Shown: in pieces, positions 39,224 to 51,065 of the stretch | How positions within the stretch are numbered: position 1 is the stretch's first letter | Layout: each line of letters begins with the position of its first letter | From: Carya illinoinensis | Taxonomy: Eukaryota > Streptophyta > Magnoliopsida > Fagales > Juglandaceae | Direction: 5' to 3' | NCBI RefSeq assembly: GCF_018687715.1 | Contig: NC_056752.1 | Coordinates: 53,476,653-53,540,652, forward strand | DNA: 64,000 bases | The notes under the pieces: model-generated | Database searches by the model: none | What the model saw: only the letters and a program-made list of their open reading frames with translations | What the model was told of the DNA's origin: nothing | Translations under genes and position numbers: made by a program

Positions 39224-42200
39224 GGAGACTAGGGTATTGATATATGCATTTTTATCGCATTACAGCAATTTTTGCAAAATTAATTGATTCCTTCTCCTTC
39301 AGTCTAATGATAAGTCTTAACTTGTGTATGAGATCTTATATATCTTGTATTTTTTTAGACAACCCATGCAAAGGGTGTATTAGACTCAAGTGGGATCACA
39401 GATGGAGGTGATGATGAGCATTTGAGGACACCTCAACATCCAGACAGTGGTGATGACACCTCAAATGAGAAGAGAAAGAAAAAAAGAAAGAGGAACAAGG
39501 TTAATGACCTTAGATTTGAAACAACCTTAGAGAACTCAGATGCTCGTGTGAAAAGACGGGAGCGCAAGAAAAAGTAAGCATTTCACTGTACTTTATGTTT
39601 TTAAGCAACTTGTCGTTGGCATGTAAGAAACCTCATGGCTATAATTGGTACTGACATGTTTCATATTATCTTCATCAATCCTGAATGATTTTATTATTTG
39701 ACTTGAACATATACTGAAAATAAGAAAAATAGTGATAGTCATGGTATGCATTTGTTCCCTGGATTCCCTGTGTTTATGCTTGGTAATAATTGTGCAATTG
39801 ACATATCTAATTTGGAGTTCAGTGATCAGCAAAAACTGTACAGTTTCTATCATTGAATTCCTTGTTTACTATTTGGGTGTGCATGTTTGCGTACTCCAAG
39901 GCAGTTTTCAAGTTTTTAGTCTTGTGAAGTTTGTTTTTTGGGTGTGTGATATTGTACAGAGACAAGGAAAGTGCTAGCAGCATCTGCACTTGTACAAGGA
40001 AATGACCGGTCAAGTTAGAATCATTGTAAATACGAATTCCATCTGGTAAAGAACCAATGTGGGCCGAGTTACTCATGCTACTTTATCATAATTCACACAT
40101 TGTGGGACTCAAACAATCTGGAGCTTCACAAGCATACGGAATCTGAGTTTAAACACTGGTGTCTGTACAAAACTGCCTACCCCATGTCTCCAGCCAATGA
40201 TATAGGATTCTACTTTAATTGTTTTTTAGCATGTGTGGGTCAAGTTCGGTATTCTTGTTGTAGACTTTCCTGATCCAGTTTTGACAATACTTGTGTTGGT
40301 AATTTGTATTTTTTTTTTTTGTGATAAATAAACAAATATATTGATCAATGGCAAAGCCAGAACTACAATACTAACACCCTAACTAGGTAGGCACGTTAGA
40401 GATAAGAAAATCATGCATGGCCATACCATTAAAATCCACAGCAATGGCCCAGTTACAAAGGGTTCTAAAAAATAATAGTTTAAGCTCCTCCACTGATCTT
40501 GCCTGGTCCTCAAAGGTCCTCTCATTTCGCTCCTGCCATACAACCCACATGATGCATAGAGGGATCATCTTCCAAATAGCTTTAATTGGTTTACTACCCC
40601 TTATGTTAGACCAGCTGGCCAGCGCCATCTCCACAGTTTTGGGCATCACCCAAGCTATATCTAGTCTCAAGAATACCTCGTTCCAGAGGGCCCTTACCAT
40701 ATCACAGTGTAACAGGAGGTGGTCTACTGACTCTCCCCCACTTCTGCACATACAACACCAGTCTGCGATGATAATCCTCCTTTTCCTCAAATTATCTGTG
40801 GTGAGAATCTTCCCCTGGGATGCAGTCCAAACAAAGAAAGATACCTTAGATGGAACCTTATTTTTCCAGATTTTTCTCCAGGGACACGTAGAAGGGGGCA
40901 CATGGGTGAGTGCCTTATAGAAAGATCTTACTAAAAAGTTACCTTTGCCTGATAGTGACCACCACAAAACATCCTCTTGCTGGCTATTTGGCCTTATGGA
41001 ATATATGAGGCTGTAGAATTCTGCAAACGTACTTAATTCCCAATCTTGTGCAGCCCTATTAAAATTAATGTTCGAAAGAAACTGGCCCCCCTCTAACTCC
41101 ATAACTTCTTCCACTGAAACGTCCTTATCTCTAGCCAACTGGAACAGAGAAGGATACAAGTCCTTTAAAGCCCTACTGGCACACCAAACATCTCTCCAAA
41201 ATTTGATCCTTGAACCCGTACCCACACAAAGCTTTACATGACGATTGAAAACCCCCCATCCTCTTCTGATGTGTTTCCATAACCCCACTCCGTAAGCTCC
41301 CCTTACTTCTCTAGTACACCACTCCCCCCATAAACCACCATACTTCTTCACCACCACCTATTTCCATAGAGAGTCGTGTTCCTGGGCGAATCTCCACAGC
41401 CATTTACCTAATAGCGCACGATTAAATTTCTTTAGGTTTCTAATCCCCAAGCGTCCCCCAGATATAGGGCGGCACACATGTTCCCACTTAACCAAGTGGA
41501 ACTTGAACTCCTCTCCCAAACCCCCCCATAAGAAATCCCTTTGGAGCTTCTCAATGCGAACCGCTACACTTGCTGGTATTGGGAACAGAGATAAGAAATA
41601 AGTAGGTAGATTAGAAAGTGTACTCTTTATCAAAGTAATCGTACCACCTTTTGACAAGTACAACCTCTTCCACCCCGCCAGCCTCCTGGTAATTTGTATT
41701 TAACTTGGACATACTTTCGTTGCCAACAATTTAAGAAAATAAATAATCATTGGAAATTTTTTTAGTGTTTGAAGAATATATTTCGGGAATATAAAAAATC
41801 CATGTAATGCCAATGATATTTCTGCAGTGAGTAATGTGGTGTGATTGTTGCAAAAGCAAACAGATGGGGCATCCCATGGTTTTATTACCTTTTGCATGAA
41901 GCTCGGGTGTGCTCTGTTTACTCAGCAGATATGTGATTAGATCTAAAATTTACCCAGGTACTTGGAAGTGAAGAAAAATAAACAAAAAAAAGCAAAGACT
42001 GGAGTGGATCGAGACTTTCCTGGACATGAAGAGATCAAATTTGGAGAAGTAGTTGAAGCTCCACCTAAGTTGGTTGGGCTTCCTAAGGTATCACTATTAA
42101 TTTTAAATGTTTCATTACAGATTGATGATCTTCCGTGGACAAGAAATTTTAATTCTTTTTATATTACTGCTATTATTGTGAAGGCATTCAAGAATGTCCA

Positions 42201-42318
42201 AGGTGCTTCGCAAGAGAGGATTCGGTTGCAGGCTATTGAGAAATATAGGAATCGCAAGGGATGGGCTTCAAGGCCAGGGATTCAACTTCCTTCTGCAACT
42301 ACTTCAACAGCATTTTAG
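37389..42318 (+). CDS. CCDC137-like basic nucleolar protein, 5 exons
   Basis: Predicted 224 residues. Exons: 37389-37551, 37672-37703, 39359-39573, 41958-42087, 42184-42318; all introns are GT-AG and phases match. The start [19 protein letters not shown] is very basic. The middle has an acidic/serine patch followed by [10 protein letters not shown] and another Lys/Arg run, good nuclear or nucleolar signals. The C-terminal half carries [39 protein letters not shown] and [12 protein letters not shown]. This layout matches plant proteins annotated as coiled-coil domain-containing 137-like, thought to act in the nucleolus; no enzymatic motif is visible. An in-frame ATG at 37371 could add six residues, but the MGGKGR start looks like the family start. 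Intron 2 holds a SINE and intron 3 an antisense L1. Confidence 0.8.
37556..37598 (+). repeat. (CT)n microsatellite at the 5' end of intron 1
   Basis: The CT run begins four bases after the exon 1 donor (AAG|GTTCTCTC). Position +5 of the donor is therefore part of a length-variable repeat. Confidence 0.9.
38590..38827 (+). mobile_element. tRNA-derived SINE in intron 2
   Basis: Pol III internal promoter: A box TGGCTCAAGTGG at 38603-38614 and B box GGTTCAAATCCC at 38655-38666. The body ends CCTGGTGCCAATC followed by an A-rich tail. It is flanked by 16-bp target duplications, GTTACCCATAATACTT (38574-38589) and GTTACCCATCATACTT (38828-38843), with one mismatch. It lies in the sense direction inside the CCDC137-like gene. 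Confidence 0.9.
39203..39225 (+). repeat. Run of 23 G after a run of T
   Basis: T10 followed by an uninterrupted run of about 23 G within intron 2. It could form G-quadruplex structures. The exact length may be an assembly estimate. Confidence 0.9.
40312..41686 (-). mobile_element. 5'-truncated L1 LINE in intron 3, antisense
   Basis: A 1,375-bp insertion with perfect 15-bp target duplications TGGTAATTTGTATTT (40297-40311 and 41687-41701). The poly(A) tail reads as T's just after the left duplication. On the minus strand it encodes the last part of ORF2, after the catalytic domain: [37 protein letters not shown], the zf-RVT region ([38 protein letters not shown]) and a C-terminal end near 40383. 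Only one stop (41358-41360) breaks about 425 codons. With the perfect duplications this points to a rather recent insertion, and to a family different from the LINEs in units A/B. Confidence 0.92.
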
Positions 42319-42825
42319 TAAATTTCAGACGATTTTTTAAAATATTGAACATAGCTTTTATTTTTGCAAGAGGGAATCTCATCTACCTGTTTGCGTGTAT
42401 TATTGAGGACAAGAGGGCTTGCTCTCTTCCAAATTCTGTAATATGAGTGTATAAAGAAGGCTTGATGGATCATTGTCTCTTGTATTATAAGAGTTCAGAA
42501 ATGTTTTTCACTTGAGAAAAGAGTTTTTTGGTCTCTACGCCATGATTCCAGCCATTTGCTGGTAGGTTTTCTTTATCAAGGGCGGCATCCATTGTCCATG
42601 CAAACCGAAGGCACAAGTTCTACTGCATTCAGCCGTAATCCAAGACTCAAATTGAAATATTAAATTGAGGAATATCCTGAAACCCTTGCTGGAAAAAGCT
42701 AAAATGCCTGGATAGTTGAGTTTAAAGTAACGGCTATTGGCCCCATATAAAGACAGCCAAGCCAAAACTTCTGGCATCGGCTTTTGTTGCGAATCAGAGA
42801 CTGAGAGGGTGGTTAGAGGATTAGT

Positions 42826-44459
42826 TTTAGGTATTCTTTTGTGTTTTCTCAAGCTGTGTAAGTACTGATGACGGTGAGCATTAGGGCAGAGAGGGCTCTT
42901 CGGTGCATGTTCGGAGCTTTCTTGTAGCCAAAAAAGTCGCATTATTATTTTCCACTTACTCAAAAAGACTTGGACACTTTACAGATTAAAAATCCTGATC
43001 GTCGTTACACACACCACACCATTCAAGGCCTCCGCCAACGGTTCTCTTCTCATCACTCGTTTTGAATGGGAAGCGAAGCAGCCTAAAATGTTGAGATCTG
43101 ATTTTATATTTCGTTTGGTTATGTCATCAATCAATTTCAAGAAACAGACCAATCCAAGCAATTTGTGTGTCAAGTTTGTCAGATGCGTCGTCATTTCATC
43201 ATGACTTTAATTACTCTATGTCATTTCATCATGACTTTAATTACTCTCTTCCTTGAAAATTTGTTTACCATCTCATCTGTCCTTCAATTTTGATAGTTGT
43301 CCAATGCCCATCTGTTTCTTTTTGTTTGGCTACTAATAAATTTTAGATGATGATTTTAAATTTTAAAATTAAATATTAAAATATTATATTTTAATATTAT
43401 TATATTAGAATTTAAAAAAATTAAGAAAAAATTAAATTATTTATTATATTTTATATGAGAATTTAAAAAAATTGTAATGATGAGATGAAAATTTTATATT
43501 TAAAATAAAAATTTCTTGTAGCCAAACACAACCTTAATCCTAATTGGTGCGATCATTTTGTCATAATCGAGATCTTTCGTATTAAATTGTAACCAATCCA
43601 TTTTTTTCCCTTAAACAAGCATATATATATATATATATATATATATCATTAACGTAAGAAAATCGAGATACATGAAGATAAGATAAGAGTTCTCTAACAA
43701 ACACATTATTACAACAATCACAATACAAAAATGAAAAACCAAAAAAAAATCTAATTTTAGAATCGAAAGCTTTATCCTCACCTAGACCCTATAAAGAGGA
43801 CACTATCTTAAATAGTTTTTTTTTTTATAATATTTTATAATTTACATAGTTATGCGAACTATAATACCACTTTGGAGGCGGTGGATTTTAATGATGTACT
43901 GCAATTTGTTATCCTGATAATATTTTCTAAAGAGACTCGTATTTTCTACTTCAAGATCATTTGTTAGGAAAAGCAGAAATATAGTAAGAAGACCGGCATC
44001 GAATGGCCTCGACTACAGTTGATCGAGTTTCTTCACGCTTGCCTATGACATTTTGTTGAAACCACGCGCCGATTATTGTGAGATGGGGTGGGTCAGATCT
44101 TAAAAGATCTTGAGGTGGCGAGACTATTGGTACAACACGTATAGCTGTTGGATGCATTTTGGCATGGCAGTGTGTGGCTGCGAGTGAGGATCACGTGTCT
44201 AGATTTTTGTCGCAGTTTCGCTTTGTCCTTATAGATCGGCGGTTGGGGGGTTGCTTGGTGTAGTGTGTTGTCGCTAGAGTGGAATACATTTGGCCAAAAT
44301 CTAGCTTATGGAAATGAAGGATTAAAAATACTAATTGAAAAATTTATGAATAGACATGTACAAGAAAATGAACCAAGAAGAAGATGAGCTATTCTCTCAT
44401 GTGAAAATACATATAGGTAGGGTTGGACAGGAACCGGCTGGACTGACCTACGTCAACAT
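42826..44459. repeat. 1.6-kb direct tandem duplication, first copy
   Basis: Starts TTAGGTATTCTTTTGTG and ends at GACCTACGTCAACA. The next base begins the second copy with the same start, so the two are head-to-tail. It contains AT-rich DNA, a (TA)n tract near 43621-43646 and a 66-codon open frame (43957-44157, minus, MHPTAIRVVPIVSPP) that I do not recognise. Most codon differences between the copies change the amino acid, which argues against a conserved protein. Confidence 0.85.
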
Positions 44460-46048
44460 TTAGGTATTCTTTTGTGTTTTCTCAAGCTAGGTAAGTACTG
44501 ATGGCGATGAGCATTAGGGCAGAGAGGGCTCTTTGGTGCATGTTCGAAGCTTTCTTGCAGCAAAAAAAGTCGCATTATTATTTTTCGAGTAATTCTATGC
44601 ATCAGCCACTATTCATGCTGCACACTACACACTTATAGGTTTTTATAGGGTGTATGGATACTTTTCATAAGATATATAGATGTTTTTTATAGAATGTGTG
44701 GTGTACAATGATAAATAGTAACTGCTACCAATATTTTCTCTTATTTTTCACTTAACCCAAAAAGACTTGGACACTTTACAGATTAAAAATCCTGATCATC
44801 GTTACACACAACACACCATTCAAGGCCTCCGCCAACAGTTCTCTTTCTCATCACTTGTTTTGAATGGAAAGCGAAGTAGCCTAAAATGTTGAGATCTGAT
44901 TTTATATTTCGTTTGGTTATGTCATCAATCAATTTCAAGAAACAGACCAATCCAAGCAATTTGTGTGCCAATTTTGTCGGATGCGTCGTCATTTCCTCGT
45001 GACTTTAATCACTCTCTTCCTTGGAAATTTGTTCACCATCTCATCTGTCCTTCAATTTTGATAGTTGTCCAATGCCCACCTGTATCTTAATCCTAATTGG
45101 TGTGATCATATTGTCATAATCAAACCCCCACTTTTTTTTAGATTACACCACACTTGGTCGTTGAGATCTTCGTATTAAAATGTAACCAATCCATTTTTTT
45201 CCCCTTAAACAAGCATATATATATATATATATATCATTAACGTAAGAAAAACGAGATACATGGAGATAAGATAGAGTTCTCTAACAAATACATTATCACA
45301 ACAATCATAGTACAAAAATGAAAAAAAAAAAAAATCTAATTTTAGAATCAAAAGCTTTATTCTCACCCAGACCCTATAAAAAGGATGCTATCTTAAATAT
45401 ATATTTTTTAATATTTTATAGTTTATATAGTTATGCAAACTATGATACTACTATTGGAGGCGGTGGATTTTGATGATGTACTGCAGTTTGTTATCCTGAG
45501 AATGCTTTCTAAAGAGACTCGTATTTCCTGCCTCAAGATCATTTGTTAAGAAAAGCAGAAATATAGTAAGAAGACCAGCATCGAATGGCCTCGACTACAG
45601 TTGATCGAATTTCTTCACGCTTGCCTATGACATTGTGTTGAAACCACGTGCCGATTATTGTGAGATGGGGTGGATTAGATCTAAAAAGATCTTGAGTTGG
45701 CGAGACTACTAGTACAACACGTATAGCTGTTGGATGCATTTTGGCATGGCAGTGTGTGGCTACAAGTGAGGATCACGTGTCTAGATTTTTGTCGCAATTT
45801 TGCTTCGTCCTTATAGATCGGCGGTTGGGGGGTTGCTTGGTGGGGTGTGTGCAGGCAATCGGTTCCTAGAGTGCAATACATTTGGCCAAAATCTAGCCGA
45901 TGGAAATGATGGATTAAAAATACTAATAGAAAAATTTATGAATAGATAGGTACATGAAAATGAACCGAGAAGAAGATGGGCTATTCTCTCATGTGAAAAT
46001 ACATATAGGTAGGGTTGTACAGGAACCGGCTAGACCGACCTACGTCAA
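44460..46048. repeat. 1.6-kb direct tandem duplication, second copy
   Basis: Same order as the first copy but interrupted by a ~165-bp insert near 44586-44752. The frame at 45539-45739 (minus, MHPTAIRVVLVVSPT) corresponds to the first copy's frame. A (TA)n tract lies near 45217-45234. Confidence 0.85.
44586..44752. mobile_element. MITE-like insert in the second tandem copy
   Basis: Absent from the first copy. It begins GAGTAATTCTATGCATCAGC. Its right end, read in reverse complement, is loosely similar (GAGAAAATATTGGTAGCAG). The flanks TTATTTTTC on both sides may be the target duplication. Terminal repeats are imperfect, so the family is not clear. Confidence 0.55.
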
Positions 46049-46880
46049 TAGAGACCGGTTGCCGGAATCAGGAACTAGCCAAAACCGGTGGAGAACCATT
46101 CGGCATGCGACAACAAATAAAGAAAATCGATATCGGCTAGTTCGGTTTCGATTTGAACTTGGTTCAAACTGCTAAACCGGCCAATTGAAGAAAATATATA
46201 TATTTTTTATATATACTATACTCAAAATGAAGCCGTTCCACTTAAATTAACAACATCGTTCCACTTAAGTTTAAGTGAAATGACGTTGTTTTATGCCTGT
46301 AGTTGTGTAAAACACAACTGAAATAACGCTGTTTGTATTAAAAACAAATTAAGTAGAATAACACTGAACCAAACTGTGTCGTGATTTCCAAATTACATCG
46401 TCTTCTTTAGGGGGATCTTCTTCTTCTCTAATTCACTTCAGTTTCTCTCATCCTCTCTCTCTTCTCTACAACACACTCTCTTTACTCTCTTAGCCAACCA
46501 TCAATGCTAGGGGGATCGAGAACCTACTGTGAACCATCAGAGAACTGCTAGAGTCGATACGGCTAATTTTTCTCCTCTCCATCGACAGGTAACATAGCCC
46601 CATTATGACCCCAAGTGGTTGGGTCAACAGATCATGCTAATATGTTAAAATGGCCACATGTCATGCTTAGATTGGCCCTTTATGTCGCGTAAACCCCACT
46701 TGAGAAATTTATAGTTAGATCTCTTGATAATAACAAGTTTATAGACGAAAGGAACTAATTGATAATTTGAAAATTGAAAACATAAGGAGTCCAATGCAAA
46801 ATAGAATTCAGAGATATCAGTTGGCATATGTGTAGTTCTGCACCACAACTCGGTAAACAGACAATTTCTGAGGAGCCATT
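46049..46880. other. Spacer with AACCGG-type repeat, no gene
   Basis: Near 46020-46175 the motif ACCGG/CCGGT recurs (GACCGGTTGCCGG, AAACCGGTGG, AAACCGGCC), like a non-autonomous element end. The remainder is pyrimidine-rich and AT-rich. Nothing coding recognised. Confidence 0.5.
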
Positions 46881-48488
46881 TCAGATGTTACATTGGTCTT
46901 GGGCGGATGGAACAGAAGAAGGAAGATGACGTGAAGGGAAGGGAGAGATGATAACTTTTCCTCTTGCTCTTCCTGTTTCTAGATACCCAAAAGCTTGAAT
47001 TACATCTCCAAAAGTATATGGGCCAGTTGGATCGATCACAGCCTTAAGCTTTCCACTCTCCAAATATGGCCTAAGCTTCTCCAAGTTATCACCGCACACT
47101 GTCAAGCTTGAATATATAGCTCTTGGATGAGATGGAGGCCATGTTATGTCAACAATTGGGGCATCATCCTTAGCTACCACAAAAGAATTATTGCAATCGC
47201 CTGAAGATAAAAGGTTTTAAGATATATGAAAACCAAAACCTGTTGAATGGTGACTATCTCACCGATAAGCATGCTTTAAGTTAATTCTACCTTCTTTCCA
47301 ACAAACAAGCAGAGCACAACCATTAGAACAACAAATTCCCCAATCCATTCAGCATATCCAGGTGCTGATATAAAAGAGAGATTTACCGCAAAGCACTACT
47401 CTCGGTTGGAAATTCCAAGGAAAATATAAAAAACCATAGAGAAACTTACCAATTGTATCATAGAGAAAATCATATTTTTCATCAACGTCTTCATATCTAG
47501 TCTTTCTGTAGTCAACAACTCTATCAGCACCCAATTTTTCGACGAATTCCACCTTTGGGGTACTAGTGGTAGCAACAACATGAGAAGCACCATACAAGTG
47601 CTTGGCTAGTTGAACGACCAAAGTTCCAACACCTCCTGCTCCACCAACAATAAAAACGGTTTGCCCCTCTTTAAAACCTGCAGTTTTGAATCCTTCTATT
47701 GCAGTCTGAACTGCTAAAGGCAAGCTTGCAGCTTCCTCAAATGAAAGATTATTTGGTTTTGTTGCGATCAAGCTCTCTTCCACGACTATGAACTCTGCCA
47801 GAGTTCCAAGCTGCTTCAGTTTTTCTCCTGCATTGAAATCTTGGATGTTGCCATAAACCTCATCGCCTACATCAAATTTCGTAACGCCTCCACCTTTTCC
47901 TATCACTACGCCAGCCATGTCACAGCCAGGTACCACCTGCACCAACACTAACGTATATCTTAATGACTATTACGTGGAAGATCGGTTTTGAAATATATTG
48001 TTCTATAGTAAGAGATTATTTGCAAACCACAAGTACGTGATTTTTTCAGCCTGCATTAATTTGCATTTTTTTCCTTTTTGAATAAATTTTCTATTGTTGT
48101 TTATCTTTGTCTTTTCTAACAGCTTTTCAACAGTTTCCCTATCACAAAGTTATCAACATAATATACATATTTGTGAAGTCAGTGTAAAGCATTCCAAACC
48201 AGAAACTTGGAAAAACCAGAACATGAATAGCTAAGAGAATAATATGTTTAAGAACCTCGGGGAGGCCTACTATGTACAAATACAGAGTTGTCTAACACTT
48301 TGATTCCTACTCACAGGGAAGTCTGAAGGAAAGATGGGTCGCTGCCGTCTTTTGAAATCAATAGGATTCAGAGCAGCAGCTCGAACTTGGACTTGTAGTT
48401 GGTTATGCAGGGGAGTAGGAATAGGGAAGTCTCCCAGCTTGAGGACTTCTTTGGGACCATACTCCTCGTAAAACCAAGCTTTCTGCAT
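46881..48488 (-). CDS. 2-methylene-furan-3-one reductase / quinone oxidoreductase-like
   Basis: Predicted 326 residues in three exons: 48315-48488 (58 codons), 47450-47936 and 46881-47200. All introns are GT-AG and phases agree. It is a medium-chain dehydrogenase/reductase without the structural zinc loop. The N-terminal GroES-like domain has MQKAWFYEEYGPKEVLKLG and AALNPIDFKRRQ, then VPGCDMAGVV. The Rossmann part has VGGAGGVGTLVVQLAKH (around residues 154-172). The C-terminus includes GKLKAVIDPTGPYTFGDV and ETGRARGKVII. The family reduces the alpha,beta double bond of enones with NADPH, either in fruit furanone synthesis or in detoxifying reactive carbonyls; the real substrate here is unknown. 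No transit peptide, so probably cytosolic. Intact. Confidence 0.92.
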
Positions 48489-48639
48489 ATCGTAATTGCC
48501 ACACAGAGTTATCTTGCCCTCTCCAGGTTATACTGGTTTGGGGACAGTGGTTGATGTGTTTAAATGAGTGGATGCCATTGGAGATGATGAATATATCTCT
48601 TATCGTATATGACTGTTAACATGGTGCTTTAATTTGATA

Positions 48640-48720
48640 GTGAGATGAGATGAGATAATTTAATTGTTTTCGGATTTGAAAAAGTGAGATGAGATGAAAA
48701 ATCCAATTGTTAACATGGTG
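48640..48720. repeat. GATGAGATGAGATAATTTAA-type repeat
   Basis: Fragment of the high-copy AT-rich family described at 36850-37140 (GTGAGATGAGATGAG repeated). It lies upstream of the reductase gene. Confidence 0.5.
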
Positions 48721-49577
48721 CACGTAAAGTCCAATTGTTGCCACAGGTTCTATTGGCAGTACAAGTTTGATGGAAGATCCAGCTTCCTGAAAAATACAGT
48801 TGTAGATGTTTATACCCTCTCTGAAGCGGTTTATCCTCTCTACTTTGGAATGATTCCAACGCGGGACCAAAGTAAATTTTCTGGTTTCCATGAAGAGCGG
48901 CGGCTATAGCGTTGTTCGTGTACGGGTATGGGAAGAATGAAGAAAGATTGTAACCAGCAAGCACTGTGAATGTGCTAGTCAGTAGTCAGTCCATTTGTGG
49001 CCATAGGTAGAATGAAATATACATTTCTTGATGTTGATAACCTATCTGAAGCGTTTAATACTCAAACATCTTATAGATAGATAAGATCTTGCATCCTCAA
49101 TCATGAAGGATGGTCAACCTCATCCGATATAATAAGATCCAATCTCTTCAATATAATTTGCGAGTTCGTGCAATATGAAAGAGAATCATTAATTGGAAAT
49201 TGACCACCAATCCATCCCATAGCCACTCTTTGCAACAGATATCTATCAACCACATGCAGGTGATCCGAGAATCCGTATGATCCGAGTGTCCTGACCTGAC
49301 CCGACCCGGAATTTGATGGGTCACTAATGATCGGGTCACCGATCCGATAAAAACAACGGGTTTAACTTTTAGTGTTAAACCGACTGAGTATAAATTCTTC
49401 TTCCTTGTCATTTCTCTCAAACCCTAACCTCCAAGTACCATGCGGGCGGCGATGTCATTCTGCATCTTGAAAATACTGAATCCATTTAAAACCTGTGAGG
49501 GTAGAGAAATAGTAGAACGAGTAGGGGATAAACTCTGTAAGGGGAAAAGAAAGAGGAAGCATTAGGGGACGGCTTTA

Positions 49578-49739
49578 ATGGAGGCTTTGAAGGTGAGCTC
49601 GCAGCCTTTCAGACACCTCTTTCGCTTCACATCTTCTACTGCTTCTGCTGCCACATGCTCCAGAATTGGATTTCTCAGGTGCTCCTCTTCTGCATCTTCT
49701 GCTGCCATCGCAACCGCTACCTCTAGCCTTAACTGGTGA
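49578..49739 (+). CDS. Short ORF with transit-peptide-like composition (53 aa)
   Basis: Begins MEALKVSSQPFRHLFRF and continues rich in Ser, Ala and Thr with few acidic residues, then stops. This resembles the leader of an organelle-targeted protein cut from a larger gene. It lies inside the repeat-bounded segment, just before the NDPK fragment. It is probably a gene fragment and not a working gene. Confidence 0.35.
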   Translation: MEALKVSSQPFRHLFRFTSSTASAATCSRIGFLRCSSSASSAAIATATSSLNW

Positions 49740-49843
49740 TCATCCCCTTCAGAGAAAAAATAAAACCAGGTAAAAAAAAATCATATGGAAAAACCAGCTC
49801 CATTTCTAGAGCTGCAACCCAAAAGCCTTCGATGGAGAAAAAT

Positions 49844-49885
49844 ATGGAGCAGACTTCCATCATGATCAAGCCCGATGGTGTCTAG
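49844..49885 (+). pseudogene. Nucleoside diphosphate kinase 1 start fragment
   Basis: The 13 codons MEQTSIMIKPDGV followed by TAG match the start of plant cytosolic NDPK1 (established family pattern MEQTFIMIKPDGVQRG). The stop could be the conserved Gln codon CAG changed to TAG. No downstream NDPK sequence is visible, so this is a remnant of one exon. Confidence 0.7.
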
Positions 49886-50867
49886 TGATTTTGCTTGTTT
49901 TCTGGGTTTTCATTTGTTATAGATCTTGTTGTTGGGGGATTTCTCATAAATCTTGTTGTTTGGGGATTAATTTGTTGGGGTATTTTTTGCTTTCAATAAA
50001 TCTGAAGTCGATAACTCGTCACTGGATACATTTTTTCTTGGTTGTCCTGATTTGTGCAGTAGTCACCTCTGTGTTTGGTTGATGAGGGTTTTAAAGAAAT
50101 AACATAACTTATTGGCCGAATGATCTAAAAATGTATAAGCTTAATCTATGATGCAACTTGCTTTTCTTGGTTGGATTCGGAATTTTCATCTATAGAAAAT
50201 GGGTACAAACAAGGTCTGTCGATGAAGAAGAAGAGCAATATTTTCATTTTTTTTTTTTTGAAATAATAAATAAAGACCAAGTCGGGTCATACGGGTTCGA
50301 CCCGATTATGTTTTGACGGGTTGGTTTGGATCGGGTTGGCGCCTTGAATCGTGGAATTCGGGTCGGGTCGGGCACAAACCCGATATTTTCAGTGCGGGTT
50401 GCAGCCCTATGTGAGATGTTAATAATGGCTGCTTATCTGCACAATGAATAATTATTTTTGGGCACCTTGATTTTGGTCGAACAGGTTGCGTGATATAACG
50501 TCAAGACCATTACAAATGATATAACGGGTATATAATATGATTAAAATTAAAAATCTTAATGTCTTTACTAGAGATAGCAGGTAAGAGTAGTCGTCATCAC
50601 CGTGATACATCCACTTCATTTAAAATCTCTTCCATAAAAATAATAATTAAATTAATAAATTGTGGAAATATATTCCAGTTAGGCCCAACGGGCTTAAAGC
50701 TAAGGCAGGATCATGGCCCGGCCCACCACTACACAATGAAAATTCGCTGGAAGTATAAAAGGCACGCCACAAACACAGGCAAAGGGATTTAAACCGCCTC
50801 TTAAATAATTTCGGTATATTGGGAACGTCCCGATTGGACGCCGTATTTCTTCTCGGGCTTTGCTAGA

Positions 50868-51065
50868 TACAGTCGGGAAATGCAGTCGGCGTGCAGTCGG
50901 TTGTACGGAATGAATAAAAAAAAATTATAAAAAAATTATTTTATATTCAGGAGGACCTACATGAATAAAAAAAAGTTATAAAAATAATTTTTTTTTTTCA
51001 TGTAGATCCCGTATTAATTCACTTTTTTCTCCACGACTGTATGTCGACTGCATTTTCCGACTGTA
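50868..51065. mobile_element. MITE of the Mutator-type family, 198 bp
   Basis: Terminal inverted repeats: TACAGTCGGGAAATGCAGTC at the left, and the reverse complement of the right end is TACAGTCGGAAAATGCAGTC. Inside is an AT-rich core with two copies of a motif like ATGAATAAAAAAAA. It resembles the element at 9142-9315. No clean 9-bp target duplication seen. Confidence 0.75.

Larger units (their letters stand above)
49260..50410. mobile_element. Repeat-bounded segment carrying gene fragments
   Basis: The left arm (about 49275-49365) and right arm (about 50280-50405) contain related sequence in opposite orientation: GACCCGACCCGGAATT at the left, and GACCCGACCCGAATT in the reverse complement of the right arm. 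Between them lie two coding-like pieces, an NDPK start fragment and an S/A-rich leader. The layout suggests a non-autonomous DNA transposon that picked up gene fragments. I could not define exact termini or a target duplication. Confidence 0.45.

Noticed and set aside
42535..42963. 142-codon minus-strand frame downstream of the CCDC137-like gene
   Set aside because: No recognisable family, no clear splice or promoter context; it overlaps the edge of the tandem duplication.
43957..45739. Paired 66-codon frames (MHPTAIRVV...) in both tandem copies
   Set aside because: Most differences between the copies change the amino acid, so no sign of a conserved protein.
42826..46048. CRISPR-like or satellite array
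   Set aside because: Only two long copies, no spacers, plant nuclear DNA.
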